Shown one piece after another: positions 26,764-36,233 of a stretch of 64,000 bases of DNA. The stretch is taken from the NCBI GenBank assembly GCA_022484565.1, contig JAKVKZ010000002.1, positions 29,615 through 93,614 on the forward strand, read 5' to 3'. Origin of the DNA: Muribaculaceae bacterium (GTDB taxonomy: Bacteria > Bacteroidota > Bacteroidia > Bacteroidales > Muribaculaceae). The notes beneath the pieces were generated by a model, which worked only from the letters and a program-made list of their open reading frames with translations, was not told where the DNA came from and did no database searches. Within the stretch, counting starts at the first letter, position 1. Each line of letters begins with the position of its first letter. The position numbers were made by a program, and so were the translations under genes.

Positions 26764-28956
26764 ATGGACGCTACTATTACACATGCTCTTATTACCAACC
26801 CCGTTTTGATATTCTTCACGGTGCTGGTGATAATCCTCATGGCGCCATTGCTGTTGACACGGTTGAAAATTCCGCAGGTAGTGGGCCTGATTATTGCGGG
26901 CGTGATTGTTGGCCCTTATGGGCTGAATCTATTGGAGCGCGACAGCAGTTTTGAGATATTCGGGCAGGTGGGATTGCTCTATTTGATGTTCCTTGCCGGA
27001 CTTGAAATTGACATGTTCCACTTAAAGAAGAATATCCGCAAGGGACTTGGATTTGGACTTCTCACATTTCTAATACCGTTAATTCTCGGAACTTTAGCAA
27101 GCGTTACAATGCTGCATCTCGGATGGATTACAGCAATCCTTGTGGCATCAATGTACGCTTCCCATACTTTGATAGCATATCCTGTGGTGACTCGATTCGG
27201 AATTACAAAATCGCCTGCGGTGCTGATTACAATTGTAGGCACCATTGTGGCAGTACTTGGGTCATTGCTCGTTCTTGGCGTTGTGGTCGGGATACAGAGC
27301 CAAGGAGAATTTGCAATAAGCAACATTTTGCGGCTTTTGCTGAATGTGGCAATTTATTGTGCCGCTATTCTATATCTCTACCCACGAATAATGCGGTGGT
27401 TCTTCAAGACTTTCAGTGACAGTGTTACCCAGTTTGTGTTTGTTCTTGCATTGGTGTTCCTTGCTTCATGGCTTGCTAAGGTGGTAGGACTTGAATCAGT
27501 GCTTGGAGCATTCTTCGCTGGACTTGTTCTTAATAGATACGTGCCGAACATTTCACCGCTGATGAACAGAATTGAATTTGTGGGAAACGCACTGTTCATA
27601 CCCTATTTCCTGATAGGCGTGGGAATGATGATAAACATTAGGGTGATGTCGAGCACCGACACTATGGTCGTGGCGGGAAATATGCTGCTTGTGGCAATAT
27701 CCACAAAATGGATTGCAGCATATATAGCACAGAAGATAAACAGATTCACAAGGAACGACAGAAGCATAATGTTTGGTCTTAGTTCGGCGCATACAGCAGT
27801 CGCCCTTGCCGTGGTGACACTTGGCTACAACATGCTTTTGCCTGATGGAAGCCATGCATTGAGCGAGGCCGTGATGAACGGGACTATCGTGATGATACTC
27901 GTGACCTGCACTATGGCACCAATTGTCACTTCAGGAGCGGCAGCCAAGATGAAAATAAGGATGATGGAACATCCCGAAGACTATGACGAGGAGAAGAGGA
28001 CGGAGAAGAAACAGATGCGGACGTTGATTCCAGTTGCTAATCCAGTGACGGCATCAAGCCTGGTGACTTTGGCACTGCTGATGAAGCGCAAGACAACCGA
28101 TGATTCAATTTTTGCTCTGCATGTGAGGAATGATAATTCGTCATCATCGGTGGCAATAGGGCGGAATGCCCTAAAACTCGCAGGCGAAACTGCCGCCGCG
28201 GTGAACGTGACGATGCAGACAATTGAGAGGTACGACCTTAACACTTCCACTGGAATAATCAATACCGTGAAAGAACGCAATATAACCGACATTGTAGTAG
28301 GAATGCATCAACATTCCAATATTGTGGACAGTTTCTTCGGCAGCAAAATTGAACAGCTATTGAAAGAACTGAACAATATGGTGATTATTTCACGATGCTT
28401 CATTCCAATCAATACGATAACGCGAATAGTGGTGGTGGTTCCCGAAAAGGCGGAATTCGAGACTGGATTCGAGGCTTGGATAATCCGAGTGACAAATCTT
28501 GCAATGCGGATAGGGTGCAGAATAATATTCTGTGCTTATCAGACTACGATACAGATGATTCACAGCGCATTCAAGGCTGAAAACATAGAAGTGCGGAGCG
28601 AATTCAGGGAAGTGAAGGAATGGGGCGACTTGGTGCTTATAGCCAATAACCTGCTTGACGACGACTTGATGATATTAATCGGGGCACGCCGAGCTTCAGT
28701 GTCGTTCAACCTTGAGATGGACACATTGCCGAATTTCCTTGCCAAATATTTTGCAAGAAACAATTTGCTGGTGATATTTCCTGAGCAATTCGGTGAAACG
28801 CCGAAACTTACCAGACTCAGCAACCAGCTTTCAGCCGACATCACTGCAACGCCTTCCGGTGCATGGCTTCGCCTGCGTGCATGGTTCCGCTGGCTGAACA
28901 CCCAAAAGAAGCGCATCACGCACCGCAACCGCAAGAAACGCACTTTCGACCTATAG
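26764..28956 (+). CDS. CPA2-type cation:proton antiporter with C-terminal Usp-like region
   Basis: Polytopic N-terminal half with KIPQVVGLIIAGVIVGPYGLNLL and FLAGLEIDM; soluble C-terminal half. Confidence 0.9.
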   Translation: MDATITHALITNPVLIFFTVLVIILMAPLLLTRLKIPQVVGLIIAGVIVGPYGLNLLERDSSFEIFGQVGLLYLMFLAGLEIDMFHLKKNIRKGLGFGLLTFLIPLILGTLASVTMLHLGWITAILVASMYASHTLIAYPVVTRFGITKSPAVLITIVGTIVAVLGSLLVLGVVVGIQSQGEFAISNILRLLLNVAIYCAAILYLYPRIMRWFFKTFSDSVTQFVFVLALVFLASWLAKVVGLESVLGAFFAGLVLNRYVPNISPLMNRIEFVGNALFIPYFLIGVGMMINIRVMSSTDTMVVAGNMLLVAISTKWIAAYIAQKINRFTRNDRSIMFGLSSAHTAVALAVVTLGYNMLLPDGSHALSEAVMNGTIVMILVTCTMAPIVTSGAAAKMKIRMMEHPEDYDEEKRTEKKQMRTLIPVANPVTASSLVTLALLMKRKTTDDSIFALHVRNDNSSSSVAIGRNALKLAGETAAAVNVTMQTIERYDLNTSTGIINTVKERNITDIVVGMHQHSNIVDSFFGSKIEQLLKELNNMVIISRCFIPINTITRIVVVVPEKAEFETGFEAWIIRVTNLAMRIGCRIIFCAYQTTIQMIHSAFKAENIEVRSEFREVKEWGDLVLIANNLLDDDLMILIGARRASVSFNLEMDTLPNFLAKYFARNNLLVIFPEQFGETPKLTRLSNQLSADITATPSGAWLRLRAWFRWLNTQKKRITHRNRKKRTFDL

Positions 28957-28969
28957 CGGCAGGCAATTA

Positions 28970-29719
28970 TTATTGCACAGCACGCACTGAAAAGCCAAAA
29001 CAACGTATGCTCATGCTCAAGTCGGGGCATCCGTCAAGTTCAAAATGAATTCGATAGGCGAAACCAGAATCTTCTGTGCAATGAGTTCCACTCCAATAAA
29101 ATCCGACTTCATTCTGAACGCCAACATCAGGACCACAGCGCCATCCCGACATCGGCAGGAAAATGCTGTTACCATTTTTGCCGGTTACCATTGCGCCTTT
29201 CACTCCCTTGTAGCTTATGATTTTCCATGTGCATTTGTCGATTAGCTCCTGCTCTTCTTCGCGAGTAGGCATCCGCCAATCTCCACCCATATTTACGCGG
29301 GCAATGTCGAACTTACTGCCACTGATTTCCTTTAGTGGCTTTTTCCCGCCATACAATGACGACGTCCACTTGTCGTTTGAATCGGTGACATCCTGGTCAA
29401 TTTCTTTTCCTGTAGGGTCAGCCCAGCCAAAGTAATCGCCAAAATCTTCAGGTGCCTTTGCACCCACATTGCATGAGGCCCACTTTACACTCAGGCCGAG
29501 GTCAATAAGTTCTCCTTTTGTGGGAGCGACTTCAACAGCCACTTCAGCTTTCGGCTTCGGAACAGGTGCAGGCTTTGGGGCAGCTTTTGCCGAATTCTTG
29601 TTTGTACTCGAACAATCAATCATGATAATAAAAAATACAATCATTGCTACTATTGCGAGTGTGCGGCTAAGCCTTGAACCTAAAAAGATGGAATGTTTGT
29701 GATTAGAAGTTTTTTTCAT
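28970..29719 (-). CDS. Lipoprotein with C-terminal FISUMP/DUF1566-like domain
   Basis: DLGLSVKWASCNVGAKAPEDFGDYFGWAD...GGDWRMPTREEEQELIDKC...YWSGTH...FGFSVRAV; start chosen at MKKTSNHKH. Confidence 0.7.
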   Translation of the reverse strand: MKKTSNHKHSIFLGSRLSRTLAIVAMIVFFIIMIDCSSTNKNSAKAAPKPAPVPKPKAEVAVEVAPTKGELIDLGLSVKWASCNVGAKAPEDFGDYFGWADPTGKEIDQDVTDSNDKWTSSLYGGKKPLKEISGSKFDIARVNMGGDWRMPTREEEQELIDKCTWKIISYKGVKGAMVTGKNGNSIFLPMSGWRCGPDVGVQNEVGFYWSGTHCTEDSGFAYRIHFELDGCPDLSMSIRCFGFSVRAVQ

Positions 29720-29748
29720 ATTCTGGATAGTTTTTGGTTTTACTTCCG

Positions 29749-29756
29749 CAAAGATA
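29749..29756 (-). promoter_or_regulatory. Putative -7 box TATCTTTG
   Basis: Minus-strand TAnnTTTG 29 bp upstream of ATG 29719. Confidence 0.5.
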
Positions 29757-29837
29757 AGGGCTGGAAACTTAAAAGTCAATAGCCCGGATTGATTTTTTTG
29801 TATAAGGTAACGAATTATATCAAGGCGATAAATAAAA

Positions 29838-29868
29838 ATGTCCCCTGAAATCACATCAGGGAACATTT
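29838..29868 (-). terminator. Terminator-like hairpin downstream of the histidine phosphatase gene
   Basis: Minus strand AATGTTCCCTGA-TGTGATT-TCAGGGGACATTTTTATTT. Confidence 0.65.
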
Positions 29869-29926
29869 CCAATAAACCCTCTAACTTTCTTTTTTACATC
29901 CTTGCAATTTTATACTATTGGCAAAT

Positions 29927-31210
29927 TTAATTTGTTGCCTTGACATTCTTATTAATGATATTCGTGAAAAAACTGCGTACATCCTTCCAATGATAGAAGG
30001 GGTAGCAGTCCGTCTTTACAGGAACTGATTTTTCCTGCTCATTCAAGAGAAACTTGACGAGAATGTCGCCGGGACGGCTGGAATTACGGAAAAATATCAG
30101 TTGGACATTTCCTGCCATCGGAGCGATTTTGAAATCGCTGAAAAGTTTGTAGGTCTCAGCAGGAGAAGTAGCGGCGGCATAACAATTATTCAGTTGCATA
30201 ATGGCTGCAAGAGGAATGATGTTGCCGTCGTGACCGAAGCGCAAAGTAGCGCCATGGCCGTGCGCAGCAATAATAGAATCTGCCGATTCCACAATGTTGC
30301 TCAGCAAGTAGCGGGCATTGTCAACCATAAGCCCATGATTGCCTGCGTAATTGCCATTGGTGGAATACATACGGAAATTGAACACTTGCCAAAGATTGAA
30401 CAATTCATTTTTTGAAAATAAATCGTAAAAGCTGATGGGGCTATCAATATCTTGCATGTCCACAGCGAGCCAATATAGCGACCAAATAAGCTTATGGGTG
30501 TCGATATTGCGCTTGACGTAATCAGCGTTGCTGAACAATCTGGCTGCAATGCTGTCGCCATTTACTGAAATGGAGTCGAACTGCTTGTATTCTGCCTTAT
30601 ATTCCGCACTGTTGGAATAAGCTTCGGCCTCACGGCTGTAATGGCATAAATAATTCATGTCGTGATTGCTTGCATCACGTGAAATGCGGAGGTTGGGATT
30701 AAGTTCCTTCAGCCTTTCGCAAAACGCCGACATGCTCAGCACACAACGTACCACCATGGTGGAGCGTGCATCGACAGCAACGTTACCGGCAAACACTTGC
30801 GGATAGGCTTTAAACATACGTTCAGCTATTCCGCGGTGTTGGCGCACGCCAAGCGGGGAAAGATCACCGCCACGTCCTTTAGCTATCTTGTAAACGGAAA
30901 TCAGACGTTTGAGGGCATCTTTACCAAGGGGCGTAAGCACTCCATCATTTTGAGCCTTGACAAGCAGTTTATATGGCGATTCATAGTCGTTGTCACCTAT
31001 TAGGTAACGTGAACCATGGCGTCCATAATGGCTGATATAGAATGGTTCATATCCTTTGGGAGCCGGAGTGACCTTAACAGGAGCAGTGACAGGGTAGGCA
31101 TAATAAACGCCACCGGCTTTGTTGAGGTCAGAATATATTTCCTTGCGTGACGTTTGAGCCATCACAAGCAAAGGCAACATAAGGAACAGCCAAATCGATA
31201 GATTTCGCAT
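29927..31210 (-). CDS. Histidine-acid phosphatase (MINPP/phytase-like)
   Basis: Signal peptide; YISHYGRHGSRYL (RHG) and LRFGHDGNIIPL (HD). Confidence 0.82.
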   Translation of the reverse strand: MRNLSIWLFLMLPLLVMAQTSRKEIYSDLNKAGGVYYAYPVTAPVKVTPAPKGYEPFYISHYGRHGSRYLIGDNDYESPYKLLVKAQNDGVLTPLGKDALKRLISVYKIAKGRGGDLSPLGVRQHRGIAERMFKAYPQVFAGNVAVDARSTMVVRCVLSMSAFCERLKELNPNLRISRDASNHDMNYLCHYSREAEAYSNSAEYKAEYKQFDSISVNGDSIAARLFSNADYVKRNIDTHKLIWSLYWLAVDMQDIDSPISFYDLFSKNELFNLWQVFNFRMYSTNGNYAGNHGLMVDNARYLLSNIVESADSIIAAHGHGATLRFGHDGNIIPLAAIMQLNNCYAAATSPAETYKLFSDFKIAPMAGNVQLIFFRNSSRPGDILVKFLLNEQEKSVPVKTDCYPFYHWKDVRSFFTNIINKNVKATN

Positions 31211-31231
31211 ATTGAAATTAATTAAGATGAA

Positions 31232-31271
31232 GGAATGTGCAAGGAATGCTTTGCGCAGCCTTGCACATTCC
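31232..31271 (-). terminator. Perfect 13-bp hairpin in the susD-phosphatase intergenic region (terminator or processing site)
   Basis: GGAATGTGCAAGG / CCTTGCACATTCC with a 14-nt loop; no T-run. Confidence 0.5.
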
Positions 31272-31281
31272 CATTAAGAAC

Positions 31282-32994
31282 TCAATAACCCGGATTCTGC
31301 ACGAGGTTTGGATTATTCGTCATTTCGCTCTCAGGAATAGGGAAGAGTTTGAAATGGTCGTCAACATCCGAGCCGAGGCGTACAGCATTCTTCCAATCCC
31401 AGTTATATCCTGTGGTGAATTTGCCAAAACGGATAAGGTCAGTACGACGGGTGATTTCAGAAGCAAGTTCACGCTGACGTTCACTTAGGATGAAGTCGAG
31501 TGTAAGCTGGCTGTCGGTAATGTCGCCAGAAACTGAAGAGTCAACGCCTGAAACGGCATATTTGCCGCTCATATAGGCACGTTCACGGATTTCATTGACG
31601 TAGGCGAGTGCTTGTGCACGGCTACCGCCCGTTGCACCGCGAAGAATTGCCTCAGCTGCCATCAAATATGCATCGCCAGTGCGGAACATCGGGAAATCAA
31701 TTGATGAATAAGTGATGCCCGAAGGACTAAGTTGGTTGTCTTTAGTGACATTGCGCCACTTGATATAGCCGTAACCGCAAGTGAAAGTGCCCGTCATGGC
31801 TTCTTTGCTGTCCCAAGTGTTCTTGGTCTGGTTAGGCAGTGCCGTCATGAACTGTGCGCGTTTGTCGTGTTTGGCATTTCCCCAAGTATCGGATGTGCTG
31901 AAAGGAACGTCCGATTCATTGAAGGCATCGACGAGAGTGGTTTTGGCACGTACATTGCCCCAGCCTTTAGCACCCACACCAGTGGTGTAGAGAGCATCCA
32001 TCGGGCCATTGACGAAAGCCTTGACATAGAAATTGGTGCCGGCTGAACTTTGGGCTTTCAAACCATCCTGAACAAGCGGCCAAATAATTTCAGAGCAGGT
32101 GTTGTTGTCAGCAAGGAAAATATGGCGATAATCAGATGCAAGCGGATATTTACCGCAGTCGATAACCTTCTTGGCATAAGTAAGGCAATCATTGTAGTGG
32201 TTAACGCCAGTCCAAGTGGCTGAATTGAGATACATGCGGGCGAGAAGGAACCATGCTGCTACCTTATCGACACGTGCATACACATTAGCGCCCGGGTCCT
32301 TCAGCAGGTCGGTGCTGCCGGAAGTTTCACCTGAAATCAGTTTCAATTCACTCTCAGCATAATCGAAAATCTGCTGGCGTGTCATCTGTACAGGAATATC
32401 CTTCACGCCTGTGTTTTCGTCAACGAAAGGTACAGGACCGAAAAGGTCGCATAGAGTGGCATAGCAATAAGCGCGGATGAACCGAGCTTCGGCACGATAA
32501 GCCGGACACTCACTGCCCATGGCATCCCATAAGCCGCGGCTCCTGAGTTTTGCTTCAGTGCATTCGCGGAGGAACTCATCGCAATAAGCGATTGACATGT
32601 AAAGGCGCTGATAAGTCCATGTGATTACGGAAGCGTTTGAAGCGCTCCATTGTAAATTCAGACATTTGCGAAGTCCGTTGGAAGAAGAAGGCATGATAAA
32701 GTTATCAGTGTTGAGTTCCTCGAGATAGAACATCAAGCGGACATAACCAGAATATCCTTCATTGGCACCTTCAAGGTCGCCGTCGCCGCCATCGCCACCT
32801 TTTTGCCCAGTGAGGACAAGGGAGCCATAGCATTTGGCAAGAACACCCATATAGCCATCGGAAGTGGCATACACCTGTTCGCTGACAAGCTGGTTATCAT
32901 CGAGCGGCATGGTGTCGAGGTCGCCTGTGCATGATGTAAGGCACAGAACGCTCAAAAACAAAGCATAAATATATTTTTTCATTGCAGAATTCAA
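31282..32994 (-). CDS. SusD/RagB family nutrient-binding outer-membrane lipoprotein
   Basis: Lipobox CLTSCTGDLDTMPLDDN; SusD-like helical repeats; C-terminal LFPIPESEMTNNPNLVQNPGY. Confidence 0.95.
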   Translation of the reverse strand: MNSAMKKYIYALFLSVLCLTSCTGDLDTMPLDDNQLVSEQVYATSDGYMGVLAKCYGSLVLTGQKGGDGGDGDLEGANEGYSGYVRLMFYLEELNTDNFIMPSSSNGLRKCLNLQWSASNASVITWTYQRLYMSIAYCDEFLRECTEAKLRSRGLWDAMGSECPAYRAEARFIRAYCYATLCDLFGPVPFVDENTGVKDIPVQMTRQQIFDYAESELKLISGETSGSTDLLKDPGANVYARVDKVAAWFLLARMYLNSATWTGVNHYNDCLTYAKKVIDCGKYPLASDYRHIFLADNNTCSEIIWPLVQDGLKAQSSAGTNFYVKAFVNGPMDALYTTGVGAKGWGNVRAKTTLVDAFNESDVPFSTSDTWGNAKHDKRAQFMTALPNQTKNTWDSKEAMTGTFTCGYGYIKWRNVTKDNQLSPSGITYSSIDFPMFRTGDAYLMAAEAILRGATGGSRAQALAYVNEIRERAYMSGKYAVSGVDSSVSGDITDSQLTLDFILSERQRELASEITRRTDLIRFGKFTTGYNWDWKNAVRLGSDVDDHFKLFPIPESEMTNNPNLVQNPGY

Positions 32995-33006
32995 TTAATG
33001 AGTTAG

Positions 33007-35979
33007 TTAAAAGGTTAAGTTCAGGCCCAAGTTGAAAGTACGTGGACGTGGATAGACATTACGGTCGATACCATTGTAGATTTCAGGGTCAACACCGTCG
33101 TAACCTGTGATTGTGGCGAGATTAGTCACACCAAAAGTGACGCGCAATGTGCTTGAGTTGTCCCAAAGATGCTTGAAGTTGTAGCCGAGGGTAACATTGT
33201 CGAAACGGAAGAAGTTACCTTTTTCAAGCCAATAATCGGAATAAAGCTGCTGGAGCTGGAAGCCACTGTCGCGGGTGCTGCGGAGGATATTTGAGAAATA
33301 TCCCTGGTCGCTGTAAACGCTCTGAACATAGTCGTTGGCGCGAACATAATTGTAAACGTAGAATCCGAAGGAACCGTGGCCACTTGCCGATAAATCCCAG
33401 TTCTTATAAGTGAAGCGGGTGTTGAAACCGAGATAAGTCTTAGGCAGGGCACTGCGGCCATCGGCATATTTGGTCTCGGTGGATGACACTGACCCATCAG
33501 GCTGAATGTATTTGCCTTCAAGAGGTTTGCCATCATCGCCATAAGCCTGTTTGCAGAGATAGAAGTTGTAAGGGCGTTTGCCAACCATGAACACCTGAAC
33601 CGTCTTGCCGGTTTCGGATATGTAGCCAGTAAGCACAAAGTTTTGACCAGTGTCGATGGTGTTGAGTTTGGTAATCTTTGAAGTGTTCCAAGTGAAGTTG
33701 AAGCCCAAATCCCATTGAAAATCACGGGTGCGGACAGGAACAGTGTTGAGGGTGAATTCAAGACCCTTATTCTCCATCTTACCGATATTGGTGGTGATTA
33801 TAGAGGAATAGTTCGTTCCTGAAATCACATTGATGGTGTTGAGCAAATTCTTTGTGTAACGCTTATATAGGTCGATACTACCATTGATGCGATTGCCGAG
33901 GAATCCGAAATCGAGGCCGGCATTCCATGTTGTAGTGGTTTCCCACTTGATGTCGCGGTCGTATCCATTTGGACGATAGGTGTTGTACCAAACATCGCCA
34001 AATTCGTACATTGACTCTGGATATGAAACGCTGAAGGTGGTCATGTAAGGATAATCATTGAGAATATCCTGTTGGCCGGTAGCACCATAACCGAGGCGAA
34101 GTTTAAGATCGGAAAGTACACTGTTGTCCTTCAGAAAATCCTCTTGGGAAATGTGCCATGCGAGAGCTGCCGAAGGGAACAGTCCCCAGCGATTACCCTT
34201 TGCAAACCTTGATGAGGCATCGGAACGCAAAGTGGCTGTAACCAGATAGCGGTTGTCGTAGGAATAGTTGGCACGGCCATAATATGAGAGGAGATAATAT
34301 TCAGATTCTGAATGTGAAGGTGAAGAAAGCTGTTTGCCTTCAGGGTCGAGAGTCGTGGCATCGAACTTCTTCCAGAAATGCTGCCATCCATAGCCGGCCA
34401 TTAATCCGATTGTGTGTTTGCCGAACGAATGGTCGTAGTTGGCATAGGCATCAAGCAGATAGTTGTGCTTCTTTTGTGTGGAAGTATATACAAGTCCTGT
34501 TCCATCCTTCTGGTTGCCAGTGTACATCATTCCTGCAAGAGCCGGTACATTTCTGTTGTACTTGCTTTTCAGAACATCATAGCCAAGGCTGAGATTGAGT
34601 TTCAGATCCTCAAAGCCATGGATTTTGTAGATAAAGGATGCATTGCCGATGGAACGTGTGACTTTGTTCATGTCATTCTCAAGGTCAATCATCGCTACAG
34701 GATTGTCAGGCTGAATAGCCATTGGAGAGCCGCTGCTGCTGGTCCAGATGTAATATCCAAGGCCCGGGTCGGTTGCAGCGGTGGAGCTGCCAGTGTGTAC
34801 AGGGCGGGTAGGGTCGTAGCTTAAAGCTGAATTAGCTACGCTGCCGCTGACTACGCGATTCTTTTCGTAGGAAGCCTTCAAATTCAAGTTGGCGGTCAAG
34901 TGATTGTCAAGGAACGAAGGATTGAGGTTGCCGCCAAACGACAGACGTTTATAATTGCTCGTCTTGATAGTACCGTCCTGATTGGTGTAGCCAACAGAAA
35001 CGCGGTAAGGACTTGTTACGAAATTTGTGGCGAATTTGCCTCCGACGGAAACGTTGTTTTCTGTACCGAAGGCTGTGCGGTAGATTTCATCCTGCCAGTC
35101 GGTGTTGCTGGTTCCGTAAACTGCATTGGCAGGCACGCCAGTCACTGTAGGAACAAATGTGCGGAATTCATCAGCAGTAAGCACGTCAAGACGCTTGGCA
35201 GTGGAACTGACAGAAAAATTGCCAGTGTAGTTAACTGTAAGTTTGTCAGTACCTTTCTTAGTGGTGATGACAATTACACCATTAGAAGCACGTGAACCGT
35301 AGATGGCTGTTGCGGAAGCATCCTTGAGGACAGTGAAAGTCTCAATATCTTCAGGATTGATGGAACCGATAAGGTTGGAAGAGCCATTGATTGAAGAGTT
35401 GTCGACAGGAACTCCATCGATAACTATGAGTGGGTCGTTGCTTGCAGAAAGGGATGACCCGCTGCGGACACGGATAGTAGCGCCAGAACCAGGAGCACCA
35501 GAACCGGGCACCACATTCACACCGGCTATTTTGCCGATAAGGGCATCCTGAGCCGTGACGCGGTTACCTTTGTTAAGTTCATCAGGCTTGATGGCGACTA
35601 CAGAGCCGGTGGCATCATTCTTTTTGACTGTGCCGTAACCAATGACGACAACTTCATCAAGATTGTTGGAACTTTCCTTCATTACAATTCCGGAGTTGAA
35701 AGTAGCGGAATTGGCAGCAATTTCCACCTTATTAAATCCTACATAGGAAATAACAAGAACGGAATTGGCCGAAGGGACTTTAAGTGAGAACTGCCCATCA
35801 GCATCTGTGGCTGTTCCCGTCTGAGTGCCCTTGACGAAAACCGACGCACCGATAATAGGCTCGTTATTTCCATCAACGACACGGCCAGAGACAGGAATCT
35901 GAGCGTAGGCCGTGAGTCCAAGAAGTAAAGCAACAGCAATTGCCAAACTTCTCAAAGAGATAGTAATTAAGTGTTTCAT
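33007..35979 (-). CDS. SusC/RagA family TonB-linked outer-membrane protein
   Basis: Carboxypeptidase-D-like N-terminal domain, VVIGYGTVKKNDATGSV, plug and barrel. Confidence 0.97.
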   Translation of the reverse strand: MKHLITISLRSLAIAVALLLGLTAYAQIPVSGRVVDGNNEPIIGASVFVKGTQTGTATDADGQFSLKVPSANSVLVISYVGFNKVEIAANSATFNSGIVMKESSNNLDEVVVIGYGTVKKNDATGSVVAIKPDELNKGNRVTAQDALIGKIAGVNVVPGSGAPGSGATIRVRSGSSLSASNDPLIVIDGVPVDNSSINGSSNLIGSINPEDIETFTVLKDASATAIYGSRASNGVIVITTKKGTDKLTVNYTGNFSVSSTAKRLDVLTADEFRTFVPTVTGVPANAVYGTSNTDWQDEIYRTAFGTENNVSVGGKFATNFVTSPYRVSVGYTNQDGTIKTSNYKRLSFGGNLNPSFLDNHLTANLNLKASYEKNRVVSGSVANSALSYDPTRPVHTGSSTAATDPGLGYYIWTSSSGSPMAIQPDNPVAMIDLENDMNKVTRSIGNASFIYKIHGFEDLKLNLSLGYDVLKSKYNRNVPALAGMMYTGNQKDGTGLVYTSTQKKHNYLLDAYANYDHSFGKHTIGLMAGYGWQHFWKKFDATTLDPEGKQLSSPSHSESEYYLLSYYGRANYSYDNRYLVTATLRSDASSRFAKGNRWGLFPSAALAWHISQEDFLKDNSVLSDLKLRLGYGATGQQDILNDYPYMTTFSVSYPESMYEFGDVWYNTYRPNGYDRDIKWETTTTWNAGLDFGFLGNRINGSIDLYKRYTKNLLNTINVISGTNYSSIITTNIGKMENKGLEFTLNTVPVRTRDFQWDLGFNFTWNTSKITKLNTIDTGQNFVLTGYISETGKTVQVFMVGKRPYNFYLCKQAYGDDGKPLEGKYIQPDGSVSSTETKYADGRSALPKTYLGFNTRFTYKNWDLSASGHGSFGFYVYNYVRANDYVQSVYSDQGYFSNILRSTRDSGFQLQQLYSDYWLEKGNFFRFDNVTLGYNFKHLWDNSSTLRVTFGVTNLATITGYDGVDPEIYNGIDRNVYPRPRTFNLGLNLTF

Positions 35980-36233
35980 TTACGATTGGTTTAAAAGTAA
36001 GTTGGTCTATGTTAATAAAAAGAGAAGAAAAACATTTGCTCAAACATGGAAGAGAAGAATGTTTTTAGCCTCCAAAATACATCATAAAAAATTACAGAAA
36101 TAGAAAGGTATTAAAAATGAAAGTAAACATGAAAAGTAAGTTGAAAATTGCGTAAATACCAACTGTTTAATGAATTGCAGTTTGCATAAAGTAAATAAAA
36201 AGGGTATATATAGGAAACCGAAAACAGCAAAAA

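Noticed and set aside
26625-26954. 109-aa ORF over the 49-bp repeats and the antiporter start
   Set aside because: Overlaps promoter modules and the N-terminus of the well-supported antiporter in another frame
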